From the NCBI GenBank assembly GCA_039619475.1, contig CM077115.1, positions 237,681,692-237,745,691 of the forward strand: a stretch of DNA of 64,000 bases, written 5' to 3'. This document shows, one piece after another, positions 36,020 to 49,258 of this stretch (positions are counted from its first letter, which is position 1; each line of letters opens with the position of its first letter). Source of the DNA: Icerya purchasi. Taxonomy: Eukaryota; Arthropoda; Insecta; Hemiptera; Monophlebidae. Both the position numbers and the translations under genes were made by a program. Below the pieces are notes generated by a model. It was given only the letters and a program-made list of their open reading frames with translations. It made no database searches and was not told the origin of the DNA.

Positions 36020-39000
36020 AAGTCAATTTTTCTTTCTTCGATTAATGAAAAACTAATCGACCAGCTAGCTAGGCAGGCTGCCCCCTGCCACCGGTTATGT
36101 CTTCTTCAGGAGTTTCATTCGTTCGCTGCTTTTCTTTTTCGTCTTGATATTCTCGACATTCTCGATTTCGGTGGGTCGACTTTTTCCGGTTTCCCATGAT
36201 GTCGTTTGTCGCCAACGATAAATCTCTAGTTATGTATGTATATAACACGTTTTTTTTCTTTTTAATTTTCCTTTTTTTTTTTCTTTTCTGTTCTAGATTC
36301 CAACGAAACAATGATATTCAAATTTCGAATTCATCGGGGGAGCCGATCATAAAACACGTTTAAAAAATTAATCTTTTTAAATCAGACACCAACCTGCTCA
36401 TACTTCATAAAATTCGGAAAACTCAAAGAATTTCCTTAGTGATTTTTTCAATTTTGACGACTGCCTTGAAGCGAGCGTTTTCTATTGCGAAGAAGTTCTT
36501 TTCTACCTCTTAGTTTTTCAGTGTTTTCTGGATTTATTATACCTACCGTTCTTTTTTTCTTTCTTTTTTTTTTTTTTTTTTGTTCTTTTACGATATCTAA
36601 ACGACAAGGATTTCTGAGACAAAAATTAAATCACCAAAAAATGAAAAAAGAAACTTCGTTTTCTATATGCAACCTATCAATCCGGAAATTCAAAGAAATT
36701 CTTATTGACTTTCCGGATAAAAAGCGACTTGACTTTCTTAATTTTCTACCGACTTCCGATCGAAAAGTTTTTAATACGAAAATGTACTCAAATTGTGTCC
36801 CATTATGAAGTTTGTTTTTTTTTTTTTTTGTAATTTCCGTCTTAATCATTACGCCGGATTTTTCAATACTCCATTAAATTAGTCTAGTTACATTATTTTC
36901 TATTCGAATTCCGTTTAATCATCTACGAAAATTATATAATTTATTATTATTATTATTGTTATTATTTTTTATTCGTTAGATATGTTAATTTTTATTATTT
37001 ACTTTTAATTATATTTATTTTTTATCATTATTTCAGGTATACCTACTTTATATCGAGAAAAGCGGAAAACCAGCTTTTCACGAAGCCAACTGCATAAGTA
37101 TTAGGAATAGGCAGTTTACGGACAGTCCCATTCATGAGAAGATATATTTCAACAGCTAACAACTCGGTAATAGTATCAGACAGCGAAAGCGGAAACGCAT
37201 TCGAGATCCAATGATAACTAGGAAAGTCCGGATAATACTGTATCTCTTTTATCATGTGCAGAATAAAAAAAAAAAAAACACAAAAAAAACACAGTATTAT
37301 AGGCTTGAAAAAAATATTTATGTTGCACTGTGTAAAGCCTTACACGTTTGGCAAAGAATTAAGAGCCGCGCAATTTTATTGTGTAAAAAATTTGGAGTTG
37401 GATTGGGAACATGTCATGGCTCTTAGAATTTTGGTAATTAAAAAAAAGAAAAATACTTACCTATTATATGTACCTATTCATCTTGACATTGTTTAAATGG
37501 CTGGTCGAAGGCGACACCAGCTGCGATCTCACAAGACTCTCGGAGAAAGGAAATTTATACCTTTTTTTTTTCGTTTCATTAATGCGTCGTTAAATTATTA
37601 CGAAGTTGAAGATGCCGCGATGTGGTTGATTTTAAAGATATTAAAATTTTTACATAAAAAACGAAAAAAAAAACATACATTACCTAGTGGGCAGTTTCTG
37701 CGATGTCGGATTAAAAACCGTATAGTTCTGCAAATACGAGAACATTAATCGCGTACGGCAAAATTAAATTTTTGTTTTAGTTCCACAGCAATTTACAAAA
37801 AAAAAAAAAAAAAAAAAAAAAACTACAAACATCATCCGACAATAAATTTCTTTATAAATACAAAATGATTTTTTGAATTCAGATGTCTACCTTTTTTTTT
37901 TTTTTCTTTCTTTTTAAGGGACGAAAAACTTTAGTCTGTTTCACTAATACAGCTCCTCGGCAGAACAAGCAATTCATTAATAGTATGATACACCTCGCAA
38001 TAACATTTGCCAATAAGATATACTATTGCAGTTTACATAATTTTGTGTCAACCCGTGCAAACCTCTAATAACTTTTAGCACTTAATGGCTTTGTTTTTTT
38101 TTTTTTGTTTCCGTTTTTTTAATTTATATTATTTCAGTAATCATCTCACCATCGCCTGGTGTAAATTTCTAGAAATATTCTGCTGAATTCAACAACTTTC
38201 TAAAATTCGCAGGTGGACGGTCTCGCTTTGGATGATTACCGAAATTTTTTCGTTGCCTTGAATTCAGAGTGCCACCGCGAATAAATTGCGGTTTAAACCG
38301 CTGTGAATATATTTCTTTTTGATACCGTTTTCGCGACCTTCTTGAAAATCATGTCGCCTTCCACTCAAAAAACCTCGTACGACCCTTGAATATTTTCTTA
38401 TTTTTCTTCTTTAGCTGATAATCGAGCCAAATCGAGCGCGATGTGGATGCGCTAATCAATAGAATTCCATCGTTCGGCATGTCATTCTGGTCGGTCCCGC
38501 TTTTATTTCTACCGGCTAACAACTGAATTTCCCGAAATAGCCCGCTTTAAATCTCTAACGGTTTTTAAAATTTTATCGATGTCCATGAAGACGAAGAAAG
38601 AGCCGGATATTAGCGTAGGCTGTACAGATTGAAAACATCTCTGGTTTTTATGTTTCACCAGATCTTTTAGCAAAATTCGTTATACTTCCACACGACTTCA
38701 GGCTTATATACATATATGAATATATTTTGTGTAGGTTTGAAACTTCGACATTTAATTGTTATTTAAATTGACTCGTTCAATTTCTTTGAGTTGATAATTA
38801 CTAATAATACGCTTGTTAGAAGTTTCCGCTAGTTGCCACTATCTTAAACCTTTACCGAACCTCTGTATCTGTTAACGTCACTGAACGGGATTGTATATCA
38901 GTTGTTATTGGGTTTTTTTTTTTTGTCGTATATTACTAAAATATTTCATATGCGTAAATGTAGCGAGTCAGCTACGGTAGCCTTTCGACTGGCAGTCCCA

Positions 39001-41449
39001 CAATTAGAATTGTATTATTGAAGATATCGGAAATTACTTTCCCTGCTCGGTTAATGTGTTCCCGTGTATTTGACGAGCCGAAATTAATTGTTCCACTTTT
39101 TGTTGTTATTTCGTTCAAGAATATTTAAACAATACATATTATATATTCTAGGACTATTTAGAGGTTTTTCGACACCCGATATAAAATTATTTTGAGCACA
39201 CACGTTTCCAATTTACCATAAAATTGTACATACGGAATGCTTAATGGAAAACTATAAAGTATCGAAAAATCTCACCGTTACGAATATATATTAAAAATGA
39301 ATCGAAAGATTGAAGCGTATTATATTAATAGATACAAACGTATTACTTCTTATACTAATTATATTTAAAATTTTTAAATTGAACTAAACTCTCGATGTTT
39401 TCATATTTTCATTTGATATTTTGTAGATAACACAGTTTTTTATATTATAAGTACCCATATTTTACACGACTGATAATTTCGATTATTATCATATATAAAT
39501 AATTTAGATATTTCGATATCCTCGACTTTAAAGCATTAACTTCCGTCGTTTATTTATACTTTAGCGTATATTCACCATGATTATGGTAGTCTTCGAAATA
39601 TGTCGGTGTATCATAATTTAACGTGTTTCCCATTTGTTTATTGCATTTCACATATAACTTTAATCGATTCTGAAGTGAAAGACAAAGGTAACCGGTTCAA
39701 CTAAAACTGGTCTATGCAATATCGAACTCCAGAGAAGTGATCGTCGTTAGTCCTTAAATTGCAGCTGGCCTCCGGTATTTTTTTCGGATCCACGTAATTC
39801 CTGATACATCCTGCCAAAGGTTGAAGCCTTTTTCCAAAAAAAAAAAAAAAAAAAAAAAAAGAAAGAAAGAAAAATAAAGGACTCGGCAACAATCCGAGTC
39901 GCCTGATTTTAATAATAAATTTAATGATAAATAGATTTCTTAGTTGCCTGATTTTGCACGTACACAGTTTAAAAAATAACAATCGTACATTTCATAGCCA
40001 TCAGCAAGTTTAGGGCGAGGTATTTTGCGAGTTATTTTCTGTCCATTATGGCGATTAATAGTGCGAATGGCAGCTTTCATATTTAATTTTCATCACGAGA
40101 CAGTGTGCTTTCGTAAGGGGGTTCGCAAGTTTTAAAAATTTGCCACGTTTATCTGCGTCGATGTCGAAATGAATTACTTTTGACACTCGCCAGTCTAGCA
40201 ATAAGTGAAGTTCTTGTAAAATCGGAGTAAACTTTTTCTCGTTATTTTTCTGTCGTTCAAGTTTTCTTCAACGTCGGCTGACATTTTTATTAAAACCTCG
40301 AACGCTCCTTTTCCATTTTATTAAATATAACAATTTAAAAAAAAAAAAATCGCGTAGAATTTCCGGGCGGATAATAGTAATGGAGAATACTCCGCGCTTC
40401 GTTCGAAATTTTAGCATTTCCAGCGGAATGTTACAATTACCGTTCGCTATTTTACCTTTTTTTAATTGTGACTAATTATTATTATCGGAAAATTTTTCAA
40501 ACTAGTCAATTTTTTTTTTTTTCGTTTTCTTTTTCATAACGGACGTCTTTGCAGCGACCAGCGGGAAATATTCAATTTAACTTAGCGTATCATCCGCAAT
40601 GCTGTTAAAGAATTTAACCCTTTTTTTTTTTTAAATTTGTTGGTCTTGTCAGTAACGGACGATTACCTATCAAGAAAATTAACCCTTGACATAAGTACGG
40701 TATACACAAACTAAACAGTTCGATCATCGAGCGGTCGCAATTTTTCATATTCTTTTAATCACACGTTAGTTCGATCTAAACTACACAGGGAAGGAGTGCC
40801 TGTGTAATATTTTTCGTTTTGAATATTTAAATATGTTTTTTATTTTTATGGACATTATTTGGTGAAATTTCAGTGTGCGCAGGTGGATTCAATCCAATCT
40901 CAGACGAAATATCATTAACTCTAATCGACTACGCTAGACGATGATAGCGCGCCTTGATGATTTCTAGTATCATCTTTTCTGGGGTTTTTTTTGGTATTTT
41001 TAAGTACAGCTGAGCGTGGTATTATGAAAATGACGTTCGATGGAGCTCATAATTTAGCCGATGGATTCTACGTTGATATTCAGATATTCAGAATTTTCTG
41101 TAAAATTTTTTTTGTATTATTATTTATCCGCGTTTGCCCACACAAAATCCTTCCGCAATAATATATTAACTTTAGCGTATAAACCGGGTGTTGTTATTAT
41201 TGTTATATTTTTCGTTTGTCGCATGTGTTAAAAGCTTAATTTTACGAAGAAGCAATTTTTAATTAATTTTTTTTTTTTAATTTTCATATTTAGTTTCAAT
41301 TATAACTACACGATTATTATAGGTAAATGTCTGTAACGTAATTGTAGATCCTTACTCTCCTGCTAATGGAAGAGTGCTAATACAGCACTCGGGGTTAACT
41401 ATTACATAGTTCCCAATGAACCTTCCGGGCTTTCCCGACGTATATATCA
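36020..41449. other. upstream intergenic DNA of pb, no gene recognised
   Basis: AT-rich with many T/A homopolymers (36560-36582, 37797-37821, 39836-39860). Three coding-like stretches remain unnamed: minus 36090-36200 (charged, starts MGNRKKSTHRNRECRE), minus 37043-37255, and plus 37497-37748 (Arg-rich start MAGRRRHQLRSHK). None shows a family motif or intron-exon structure I can support. They are more likely chance or old insertions. Confidence 0.4.
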
Positions 41450-41450
41450 G

Positions 41451-41700
41451 ATGTGTACTATAAGAATATCTTTCGACTCGCTCTTCTCACTAAACCACAT
41501 CGAGAAAGTCTGTCGAGCCATAGTTGTGCTGCCAGCCGCCTGCGTATTGATCACATCTCTCACGATTACTTGCTGGAAGGCGGTGATCTGTCAACGGCTG
41601 GGTCCTGTTTTGCTGCGTGCCAAACATCTACTGATGAGCATATTCTTCTTTCATGTCCCCTAGGTGTCCGTAACGAAATTCGGATTTTCTAATTTGCACA
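41451..41700 (+). pseudogene. C-terminal tail of an RNase-H-bearing LINE, decayed
   Basis: A plus-strand frame includes SRLRIDHISHDYLLEGGDL, then CFAACQTSTDEHILLSCP. This is the R-L-R-I-x-H-x-x-x-x-x-x-Y/H-L-L ... C..C....T..H.LL.C.. zinc-finger-like tail that follows RNase H in I/LOA-group LINEs. The same block occurs in the minus-strand LINE at 56922-57233. About 200 bp of 3'-UTR-like sequence follows, then a T-rich tract at 41884-41900. The RT and RNase H cores are not visible upstream, so only the 3' end survives. Confidence 0.65.
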
Positions 41701-41900
41701 GTGCCTCTACCTCCTTCTCGAAGTCAGGAGGGAACTTTGCTGTTTCATGTTCATGAAGAAGAGACAGTGTTTTAAGATCAATAGTCTAACTCCCGAGTCG
41801 TTTTGACAAAAACCATTTTTGTTTCATCTCTTTTAACATAATCTGTTGTATTATTCGTATTTGGTAAAATATATTTATGTGCTTTTTTTTTTTTTTTTTT

Positions 41901-42676
41901 TATTCTTTTTTGGATCTACAAATAATGCACATTTCGTACGCTGGATCACCGTTTATGTAATACCTTACCGGAGGACCACTTCTAAAAATTATTTACCGGT
42001 TTAATTAATTTCAGAAAATAATTCGATTATTTTGTATCTCACAAAAACACCTATTCATCTCAAAAGATTTTTCCTTAACAATTTCACTTAAACCCTTTTA
42101 CAATGAACAATAAATAATGAATTTTCCGAAATAACGAGTTCTATTGGTTATGTGAAATGTAATTTACTGAAATATGCGATTTCGAATTAAAAATTTACAC
42201 GATATCATTGTACTACATTAAGTATGAAAAAAAACTTCCTCATGCCCTCAATTATTACGTCACAGTTTTAGATGACAACCGATAGCGCTGTTTCAAAGTG
42301 TACCGTTATCGTATCGCATTACTGTGTCTGATAGAAATAAAAAAAGGGACACGTATTACTTAAAATGCGACAATCTAATTAAATATCAACTAAAAACTAA
42401 ATATTTAATTGATGTTTAACCAAACGTTTGTGTAAAAATCGTCGTCATTGTCACCCGTGACAGAACGCCTTCATCACCTTTGTCAATATTTTGCTTTGGC
42501 TGCCGCGATTACATCTTTTAGACTGTCGTCGCCGGTTCGTTGTCGTTAACCTTCTGTTTCGTTTAATTGGCTTCCGCTGTACCTCGTGCGACCAACATAT
42601 GTATTCCATTATCTTTGACCACACATGTAGCCCGCGTGAACTTTTGCAATTTACAAATTAGGGCGTAGCTTTATAA
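41901..42676. other. AT-rich intergenic DNA, nothing recognised
   Basis: No frame, repeat or site that I can support. Confidence 0.4.
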
Positions 42677-43015
42677 TTCGAAATCGGTCGTCGTGAAGAC
42701 ATCAAAGTATCAAACAGATTGCCATCTCTAGCGAAGATGTTTGAAGATGTAGTTATTGAAAAAGTTGACGAACCTGACATTTCGAATACAAAGTTTCTTA
42801 ATATTTATAAATAGGGCACCTTCTCTTATGCCGGTAAAGTAAATATGTTAACAGTGCACGAAGCTGGAGATGCCAGAGAATTAATGGAACCCCCCTTCGC
42901 TCACACTCTAAATGAATTATTAAAATTCTTTGACCTCCGCAGAAGTGCCACATCATCAGAGTGTCTTAAGGTTAGAGAAACGGACAGTGCCACCACAGCG
43001 CGCGTAATTTATTAG
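42677..43015 (+). pseudogene. unidentified decayed ORF with one in-frame stop
   Basis: One frame is open from 42677 to a TAG at 43013-43015, interrupted only by a TAG at 42812-42814. The first part ends MFEDVVIEKVDEPDISN..., and the second reads MLTVHEAGDARELMEPPFAH, then TLNELLKFFDLRRSATSSE. The charged, low-Asn/Ile composition is unlike random translations of the AT-rich flanks, so it looks like former coding sequence of about 112 codons. I do not recognise the family. It may be part of a transposase or a processed host gene. No start context or splice partner was identified. Confidence 0.35.
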
Positions 43016-45342
43016 TACTTTCGCAGAGATTCGTATGTATTATTTTATAAGAGCCGTTTCTCGGAGGTTTAATTTTGAGTTCACGCTGAAGTCGCTCTAA
43101 TAGTCCTGCATAAAGGCGTACCAGTTATTGTTGATAAATTGCAAACATTTAACGTCCTACCGTCGCTCGTCCGTGTTGTTTAATGTTAGTTTGCCTTTTT
43201 CTGACTCACGAATTGAACACGCATTACTGCAGCAGTGTCGACTTGGCCGCAGATTATTTCCATTTCGAATCCGTACGATAAACCCGGCGTCCTCGACCAA
43301 ATAGTTCATTTGTCTGTTTTTATTCGCTTCGAACCGTTGGACCTTGCCGTTCCCTTTTCCTACTACCGTTCTTTACAACGAACGGGTCAATGATGTTATG
43401 TATAAAACGCGGATTAATATTAAAAATTATTCAATCAACGGTGCTTGAAAATCGGATCAAGAAGATGTAGTCAACTCTGTCACAAAATCAAACTCGGAGA
43501 GGACTCCGTGTAATGAATCCCTTAGAATGAACTATTATATATATATATATATATATATATACATAGAGAGAGAGAGAGAGAGAATGAACTTCCAAGAACG
43601 ACCAACGGATTAATCGTTTCGATTAAAATGAACTTAAACAGATGCTTATTTACTCGCGTATATTTGAAAATTACGTCGACATAAGACTCTGTCCGTTAGG
43701 CGCGCACGGAATCCTATCGTACTAAAAAACGTTGGAGGAGGCGCGTCTCATTTACTTAATTGTTCGCGTATTTCGATGAGAATCGTTTAGCGGATTCATT
43801 ATCGACAGTTCATTAAAATCCTTATAAGATCATAATTTAGTATAGTGTGAAATGAAAGTTCATTTTAAAAAGAAGAAAAGTGAAAAAAAGGGGATGCTGG
43901 AATGATATTTTTAAAAGTAGTACCGAAATCATAGTCATTGATCGTTATAGTAGGATTTCAATGTAATCGGAGAAAGCTTTATTAAAGAGATGAAGAAAAA
44001 AAGGAAGAAACGAATTACAGATTACGTTCCAATTTTGGGGTCGATAATGAAAAAAGAGAAGTAAAAGTGATGATTTAGAGTACGGAATCTGAAAATATAA
44101 TAGAATCGTAAAAAGCAAAGTCGTAAATCTGTCTTTCAAAAACTGGACACAATTCATCACGGGAAATATGTACCATATATATATGTATATGTATTATCTA
44201 AGCAGCTCTACACATCCAGTTACACTAGCCAACCACAAATCTACTTACGAAGGTGAATGATTATAGCTACTGCACAGCCTACCACCATAAACCATATCAT
44301 GACTCTTCGTACAACTGACCTTTTAACTACAGTCTGGTTTTCATACAGATTTAAACATTTCTAATTAAAAACGAACCGCTCTACATCTCTCGGGCAACAA
44401 AAGATTCGTTCTACCTCTGACACTATTACCGGAATTGGATAAAACTTGTGGAGAAGCATTTTAACTGAAAATGAGTTTCGGTCCGCCGTCAGTAAGGTTT
44501 TAAAAGTACCACGTGTGAAAATGGTAATCATAAAAAAAAAGCTCGCTCGGCTTAGAATCGGACATTCTCCCCGGTGACACACGCGTGCCTCTGTATTATT
44601 AAAAATTAGAAAGTACCGGTTTACAAAATTGTATGACCTTTAAATTAATGCCGTGAGCTGATTTTCATTTCTCGGTGATGAGAAATTATTCAAAAACTAT
44701 TGTTAAATTTAATTAATATTTCTCGAAATTTAATAAAAACGTGTGAAGATTTTATTTTAGATGAAATAAAAAAAGTTTCCATTCGCTTAAACGAAATTAT
44801 AAGCGAGGTTTAACTCGTGAAGCTGAACGAAACGTCAAAATATTCTGTACATCTCTCGTCTATTTCTCGCTGTTATAATAAAACATGACAACCGCATTTC
44901 AAAGGTGAGAAATTTTTCCTTTTTTTGTATTTTACTTTTGGAAAAAATTTTTTACGAATCGTTTTATTTGTTCCGACTAATATGTAAAATTTATCAGTCA
45001 TATTATAAACTGGCGCGCCTCAGAGGGATTACCGAATTGTTAACGTTTCATAAAATAATTCCGACTAGGGATGGTTTTCCCTTTCAATTGTCGTAATTGG
45101 TAATTCACATCAACATAAAAAAAAAAAATTAAATAATAGACACCGAGTAGACGTGTTTCGGAGACGCAACTGTATTTACGTTAGCTGTAAATTTAAAAGT
45201 TTAATGATAAAACTGAAAAAATTATAAAAAAAAAAAAAAAGAATTAAAATATTCGATATAACTGAATTAAGTGCAGAATAATTATTATTATAATGCGAAA
45301 CGTACGAGCAAATAAATTTTACGTATATTTGATCATTTTTAG
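43016..45342. other. intergenic DNA, no gene recognised
   Basis: It contains (AT)n followed by (AG)n at 43536-43583 and otherwise unremarkable AT-rich sequence. The GC-richer stretch 43020-43420 has no usable frame. Confidence 0.4.
43536..43583. repeat. compound (AT)n-(AG)n microsatellite
   Basis: (AT)13 at 43536-43561, then CATAG and (AG)9-10 at 43565-43583. Confidence 0.95.
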
Positions 45343-45850
45343 TTGAGGGAAAACTATTTGTACAAACTGCCGTTAGCTAAAATAAAGATGGGGGAGCAAA
45401 CAGACAAATACATTATAACGCAGTTGTTAAATAAAATGCCTAAAGAAATAATAGAGGAGGAAAAAATTAGGGTGAAAGAAAAAAGAAAATAAAGGAATGG
45501 TTGTAGAAAGAGGGAAATATAGGAACAATAATAAGCATTAAATAAGAGAAGAGGGTACGGAAATAGTAATAAACAAAAGTGAAAAAAGAGAAAGGGAAAG
45601 AGACGGAACAAAATAAATAAATAAAATAATAAAAAATAAAATAAATAATAGGTATTAGTTATAGCTAAGTTAGAAATAAGTAAAAATAGGATAAGTTTGT
45701 AATAAAATGATTTACGCGGCGATAAGATTGTATAGTATATAAGTAGTATAGTGTATAGATATTTAGACGTAAGAAAACTCGTTGATAATATAGCTTGACG
45801 AGGAAATGTATAAATATTAATAAATATATATATTTTCAAAAAAAAAAAAG
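45343..45850 (+). pseudogene. polyadenylated retrocopy-like 3' end, source unknown
   Basis: A 49-codon plus-strand frame (45343-45492) starts right after TTTTTAG and reads ...KIKMGEQTDKYIITQLLNK..., then MPKEIIEEEKIRVKEKRK-stop. About 330 bp of purine-rich 3' sequence follows. It ends with AATAAATATATATATTTTC and a run of 12 A (45839-45850), like a genomic copy of a polyadenylated RNA. It could be the 3' end of a LINE or a processed pseudogene. If TTTTTAG is a real splice acceptor it could instead be a terminal exon. No family was recognised. Confidence 0.35.
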
Positions 45851-46026
45851 TAAGTTTGTTTATTTTACAATTCTTAATTTTTATAATAATTTTATATGAT
45901 AGATTTCTAATAGGTTTTTCTGTATATTTAAAGTTAATAATTTATATTTATACGTTTTGTGTAAAGTCCGCTCTATATTATGGTCATTTTTTAAAATATT
46001 TTCAAGTTATTTTCATAGTTAATTGT

Positions 46027-46190
46027 TCATTCAGCTAGTGTTGATTTTTCAATGTACCGATGCCTGATCGCGTAAGCATGCTTTTTGCAGTGTACATTGA
46101 AACGTTCTCCGGATCTGGTCTCTCCTACATATAGATTTTGTTGCGGTTGTTAAATTTCATAATTACATACGTCATCGTTGTTTATAATAC
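46027..46190 (-). pseudogene. Penelope-like element GIY-YIG endonuclease remnant
   Basis: The minus-strand frame reads DDVCNYEI-stop-QPQQN and continues NLYVGETRSGERFNV, then HCKKHAYAIRHRYIEKSTLAE-stop. This aligns with the GIY-YIG endonuclease of Penelope-like retroelements (G-V-Y-E-I-x-C-x-x-C-x-x-x-Y-V-G-E/Q-T-x-R-x-x-x-x-R-x-x-E-H-x-x-A-I-R ... K-S-x-x-A-E-H). YVG corresponds to the YIG triplet. A TAA interrupts the middle, and the catalytic E-H pair is changed to K-H here. The RT domain expected further right (to about 46700) is not recognisable. A dead fragment. Confidence 0.7.
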
Positions 46191-48059
46191 TATTGATATT
46201 TATAATTTTATTGAATAAAAATTTAGTTTTAAAAACTATTTTACACATAAATTTAAAATTATAAAATTTTGTGTACGATTTTGATTTTCATGTATGGATA
46301 TAATTCATTTTCTACTCCGTTAACCGTGATTTTTGTTTATTTTATTTTCAATATACGTTATATTTAACTATTTTTTTTCGCTTAAATTTTTTCGTAAGTT
46401 CCAAATTGTAATTTTTATTAATTGCAATTTTCTTTACTACATTTATTTCATGTTTCTGCTTTGACTATCGAGTTCGGATGTACGCAATATTTATGTATTA
46501 AACAGTTATCGATATGTAATTATTTTAATTATCTTTCTTTTATATTTTTTCAACTTTATCACTCTGTTTATTATATATGCTTTTTTAACTTTATAGCCAC
46601 CATGAATATTGGGGGAGGTGTGTCTCGAACATTCATGGCTATTTATTATTTATTAACCGTGTTTTTTTTTCATAGTTTGATGTGAATTATGTTAATATTT
46701 CAGTTTATTTTAATTTTAAATAATTAATGGCTGAACTAAAATATAAATATATGTCAAAAAACACAAAAATTTATTTTTCGGAAGTAATTAATACGTCGGA
46801 GTGTTTTGGAAACGTTAAAAATCCGGTACCACGCATCTGAACCTTTAAACCGGAGGCGAGGCGACGGCCATTTATTAATTTACTTCCGAATAATGTATTT
46901 TTATGTTCCTGGCCGCTTACTTTTTATTATTTCAATAAGCGTATAAATAACTTTCTACCAGGCCTTTTCGGCTTATTAGTTGCACCTGTTTGACTAATTC
47001 ATTTGAAAATTGAAATATAATTTTTTTTCCCTTTTATGTCTGTGTTGTTAGTCAAAGAAATAGGAAAAAAAGTGATTCGTTGTTGCAACCGAATTTAAAC
47101 GAGACGGACCTCTTATCTACCGGCTGTTGCTTACTCGCTGACCTGTCTAAAGAGAACACGTTTATCTAAAATCAGCCGAAATGTGGAGCAAAAAAGTGCT
47201 TAAGACATAAATTATGGCGGCAAAAAAATAGAATTTTCTAACCGGTAGTTCAGAAAAATTCTCCCAAAAACATTAGACGATAATCTGCCGATGGATTATG
47301 TTATTGGAGGGGGAAAAAAACAAAATCTGATACTTTGGACGGCCATTTCCAAAGAATAATTTTGCGTCCGCTAAAATGGATGGTAAATTATTCGGTATGA
47401 TCATAAGGAGACGCTTTAATTGCATCATACCACACTAACAACTGGTATGTTTTTGTTTTTTTTTTATACCTTTGACCATTCGATATAATTTTTCATGATT
47501 TTTCATCACTCTGCTTACCGCTTCTCCAGCCGCTTCCTTCCTGAAGAAAAAATCTATTCCTTAACTGCCTCTGAACTCGAATAAAAATTATCGTTACGTT
47601 TTTAGTATTTACGTTTCCTCCTTTCGTAAAAACCTCATTCATTTTTCTCCCAATATCGTGTTTCTCCACTTCAGCAATCTGTTGTTGTCGTTATTATTCT
47701 AATCCCGTCATCTTTTTCCTCTCTCCTCACATTATTGTTCATCCAAATGATGCCGCTGTTCGCGACATTGGGCATCAAACACGCAGCGTCTGTGTATTCC
47801 GATTTTCTGTAACATTTATTGAACTACTCACTTCCTGCTTTTTCCTTTCGCACACATCATTATTCCTGCGGCTATATTGATTGACAATCGAATTGATAAT
47901 CGACACTTTTTCCCCTAATTGTTTCACGGCATAAAGCTCGCTAAGAAAATAAATCTACCTTCGAAACTTAGCACTGCAGTTCGATCCTTTTACGAAGTTC
48001 CAGATCGCAGCTTCTGAGTTTCTATTTCTTTTGCCACGCGTTATCATTTCGTTTGTCCG

Positions 48060-48250
48060 TTGCAAGATTTTAAACTTCGCAAGTTATACGCACAGATGAA
48101 ACCTTTTTCAGCATCTTTTTGCGGAATTTTGTGTGTTCCGCCCTAGTTTCTGTTTTTACAGATACGCCCTTTGCAACATTTTAACCCGTTAGCGTTACAA
48201 GTAACATCGACAGAAGAAAAATCTTTCGGCGTCAATTTTGCAACATGATT
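48060..48250. repeat. diverged tandem duplication, about 110-bp period
   Basis: TTGCAAGATTTTAA ... ACAGATGAAACCTTTTTCAG ... TTTTTGC at 48061 is echoed by TTGCAACATTTTAA ... ACAGAAGAAAAATCTTTCGG ... ATTTTGC at about 48172, in the same order. Similarity is patchy, so this is an old duplication at best. Confidence 0.3.
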
Positions 48251-49226
48251 AATACGAGTTACTACATAGGCATGAAAATTAGGAAGACTAGATGTGGCGA
48301 AAGTCTGAAGCATATAGTACATAACAGGAAAAACGGCGGTGGCTCGAAGGATTTAATCGCGTGCTTTAAACGTGTCAAACATTCCAACTAGCAAATATGT
48401 TAAGCCTAAAATTACGAAACTCGTCGGTAAATTCAATTATCGTTCTCAGTTTGTTTTTTTTTTTTTTTTAAACAGAGCAGGTGCCAGGTACCTTTCGAAT
48501 TCGGAGTTCACGTGCCCATTTGTTAAATTCAACCGGAATGTAAGCTACTAATCGATACGGGAAACAACAAATATTCCTGACTACGGTCTTTTGTGCAGAA
48601 ATAAGGTGCATACGCATGGTAGTACCGTTAAATTTATATTTAATTATAAATGTCTTCTTTTGATAGATCACTGTTAAATGGACCAATGTTGGACCTTAGA
48701 GGAAACAGCTAAAAGGTGTATGATAACGCTTTTATAAAAGAAATAAAAAAAATAAAAACCATGTAAATATTTAATTTAGCTCAAATGAGACTGAACAGAA
48801 TATTAAAAAATAAGTAAATACTTACAATAGAACACCACGCCATTAGTTTTTCGTATGGTAAACAACTCTTTTGATGACTCGATTGGCTCGATTTGAGTGC
48901 AAAATTTAAGTTTCCCGTAAATTGTGCTTTAAATAAAATGTTTTCATCGAAATTTTAAGGAAAGTACATAAAAAACCCGTATTGTACTATAAAAAGTTCA
49001 TTAAAATAATAATAATAATAATAATAATAATATATGAAAAAATGAAACAACGAAAGAAACAAAAGCAGCGAACGGAGGATAAAAAAAAAACAAAATGTCT
49101 CATTCAGAACGAACTTATTCGAAAACACATATACCGGGCAACACTCGCATTCTAACTACTGACATCTTGGTTTACATTAGATTCCGTCGACTTTTCTCGC
49201 TGCTGGAGCAACCGATACAGTAATTA

Positions 49227-49258
49227 TTACTATTATTATTATTATTATTATTATTACT
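49227..49258. repeat. (TTA)n microsatellite
   Basis: About ten trinucleotide units; a related (AAT)n tract lies about 200 bp to the left at 49005-49031. Confidence 0.9.

Larger units (their letters stand above)
34440..36020. promoter_or_regulatory. GC/CpG-rich 5' region of pb
   Basis: This is by far the longest GC- and CpG-rich block in an otherwise AT-rich window. It spans the pb coding exon and about 1.1 kb upstream, with many CGCG/GCGC words, and drops to background AT beyond about 36020. A GA-repeat (GAGAGAG on the minus strand, near 35867-35876) is a possible GAGA-factor site. The position immediately 5' of a Hox gene fits its promoter; no TATA box or initiator could be assigned with confidence. 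Confidence 0.5.

Noticed and set aside
37497..37748. 83-codon Arg-rich ATG frame upstream of pb
   Set aside because: No family motif, no conserved context; contains AAA/GAA-driven low-complexity stretches. Mentioned only in the intergenic entry.
45354..45839. 161-codon minus-strand hydrophobic 'membrane protein' frame
   Set aside because: It is the antisense of a purine-rich A/G tract; Leu/Phe/Ile/Tyr richness is a composition artefact.
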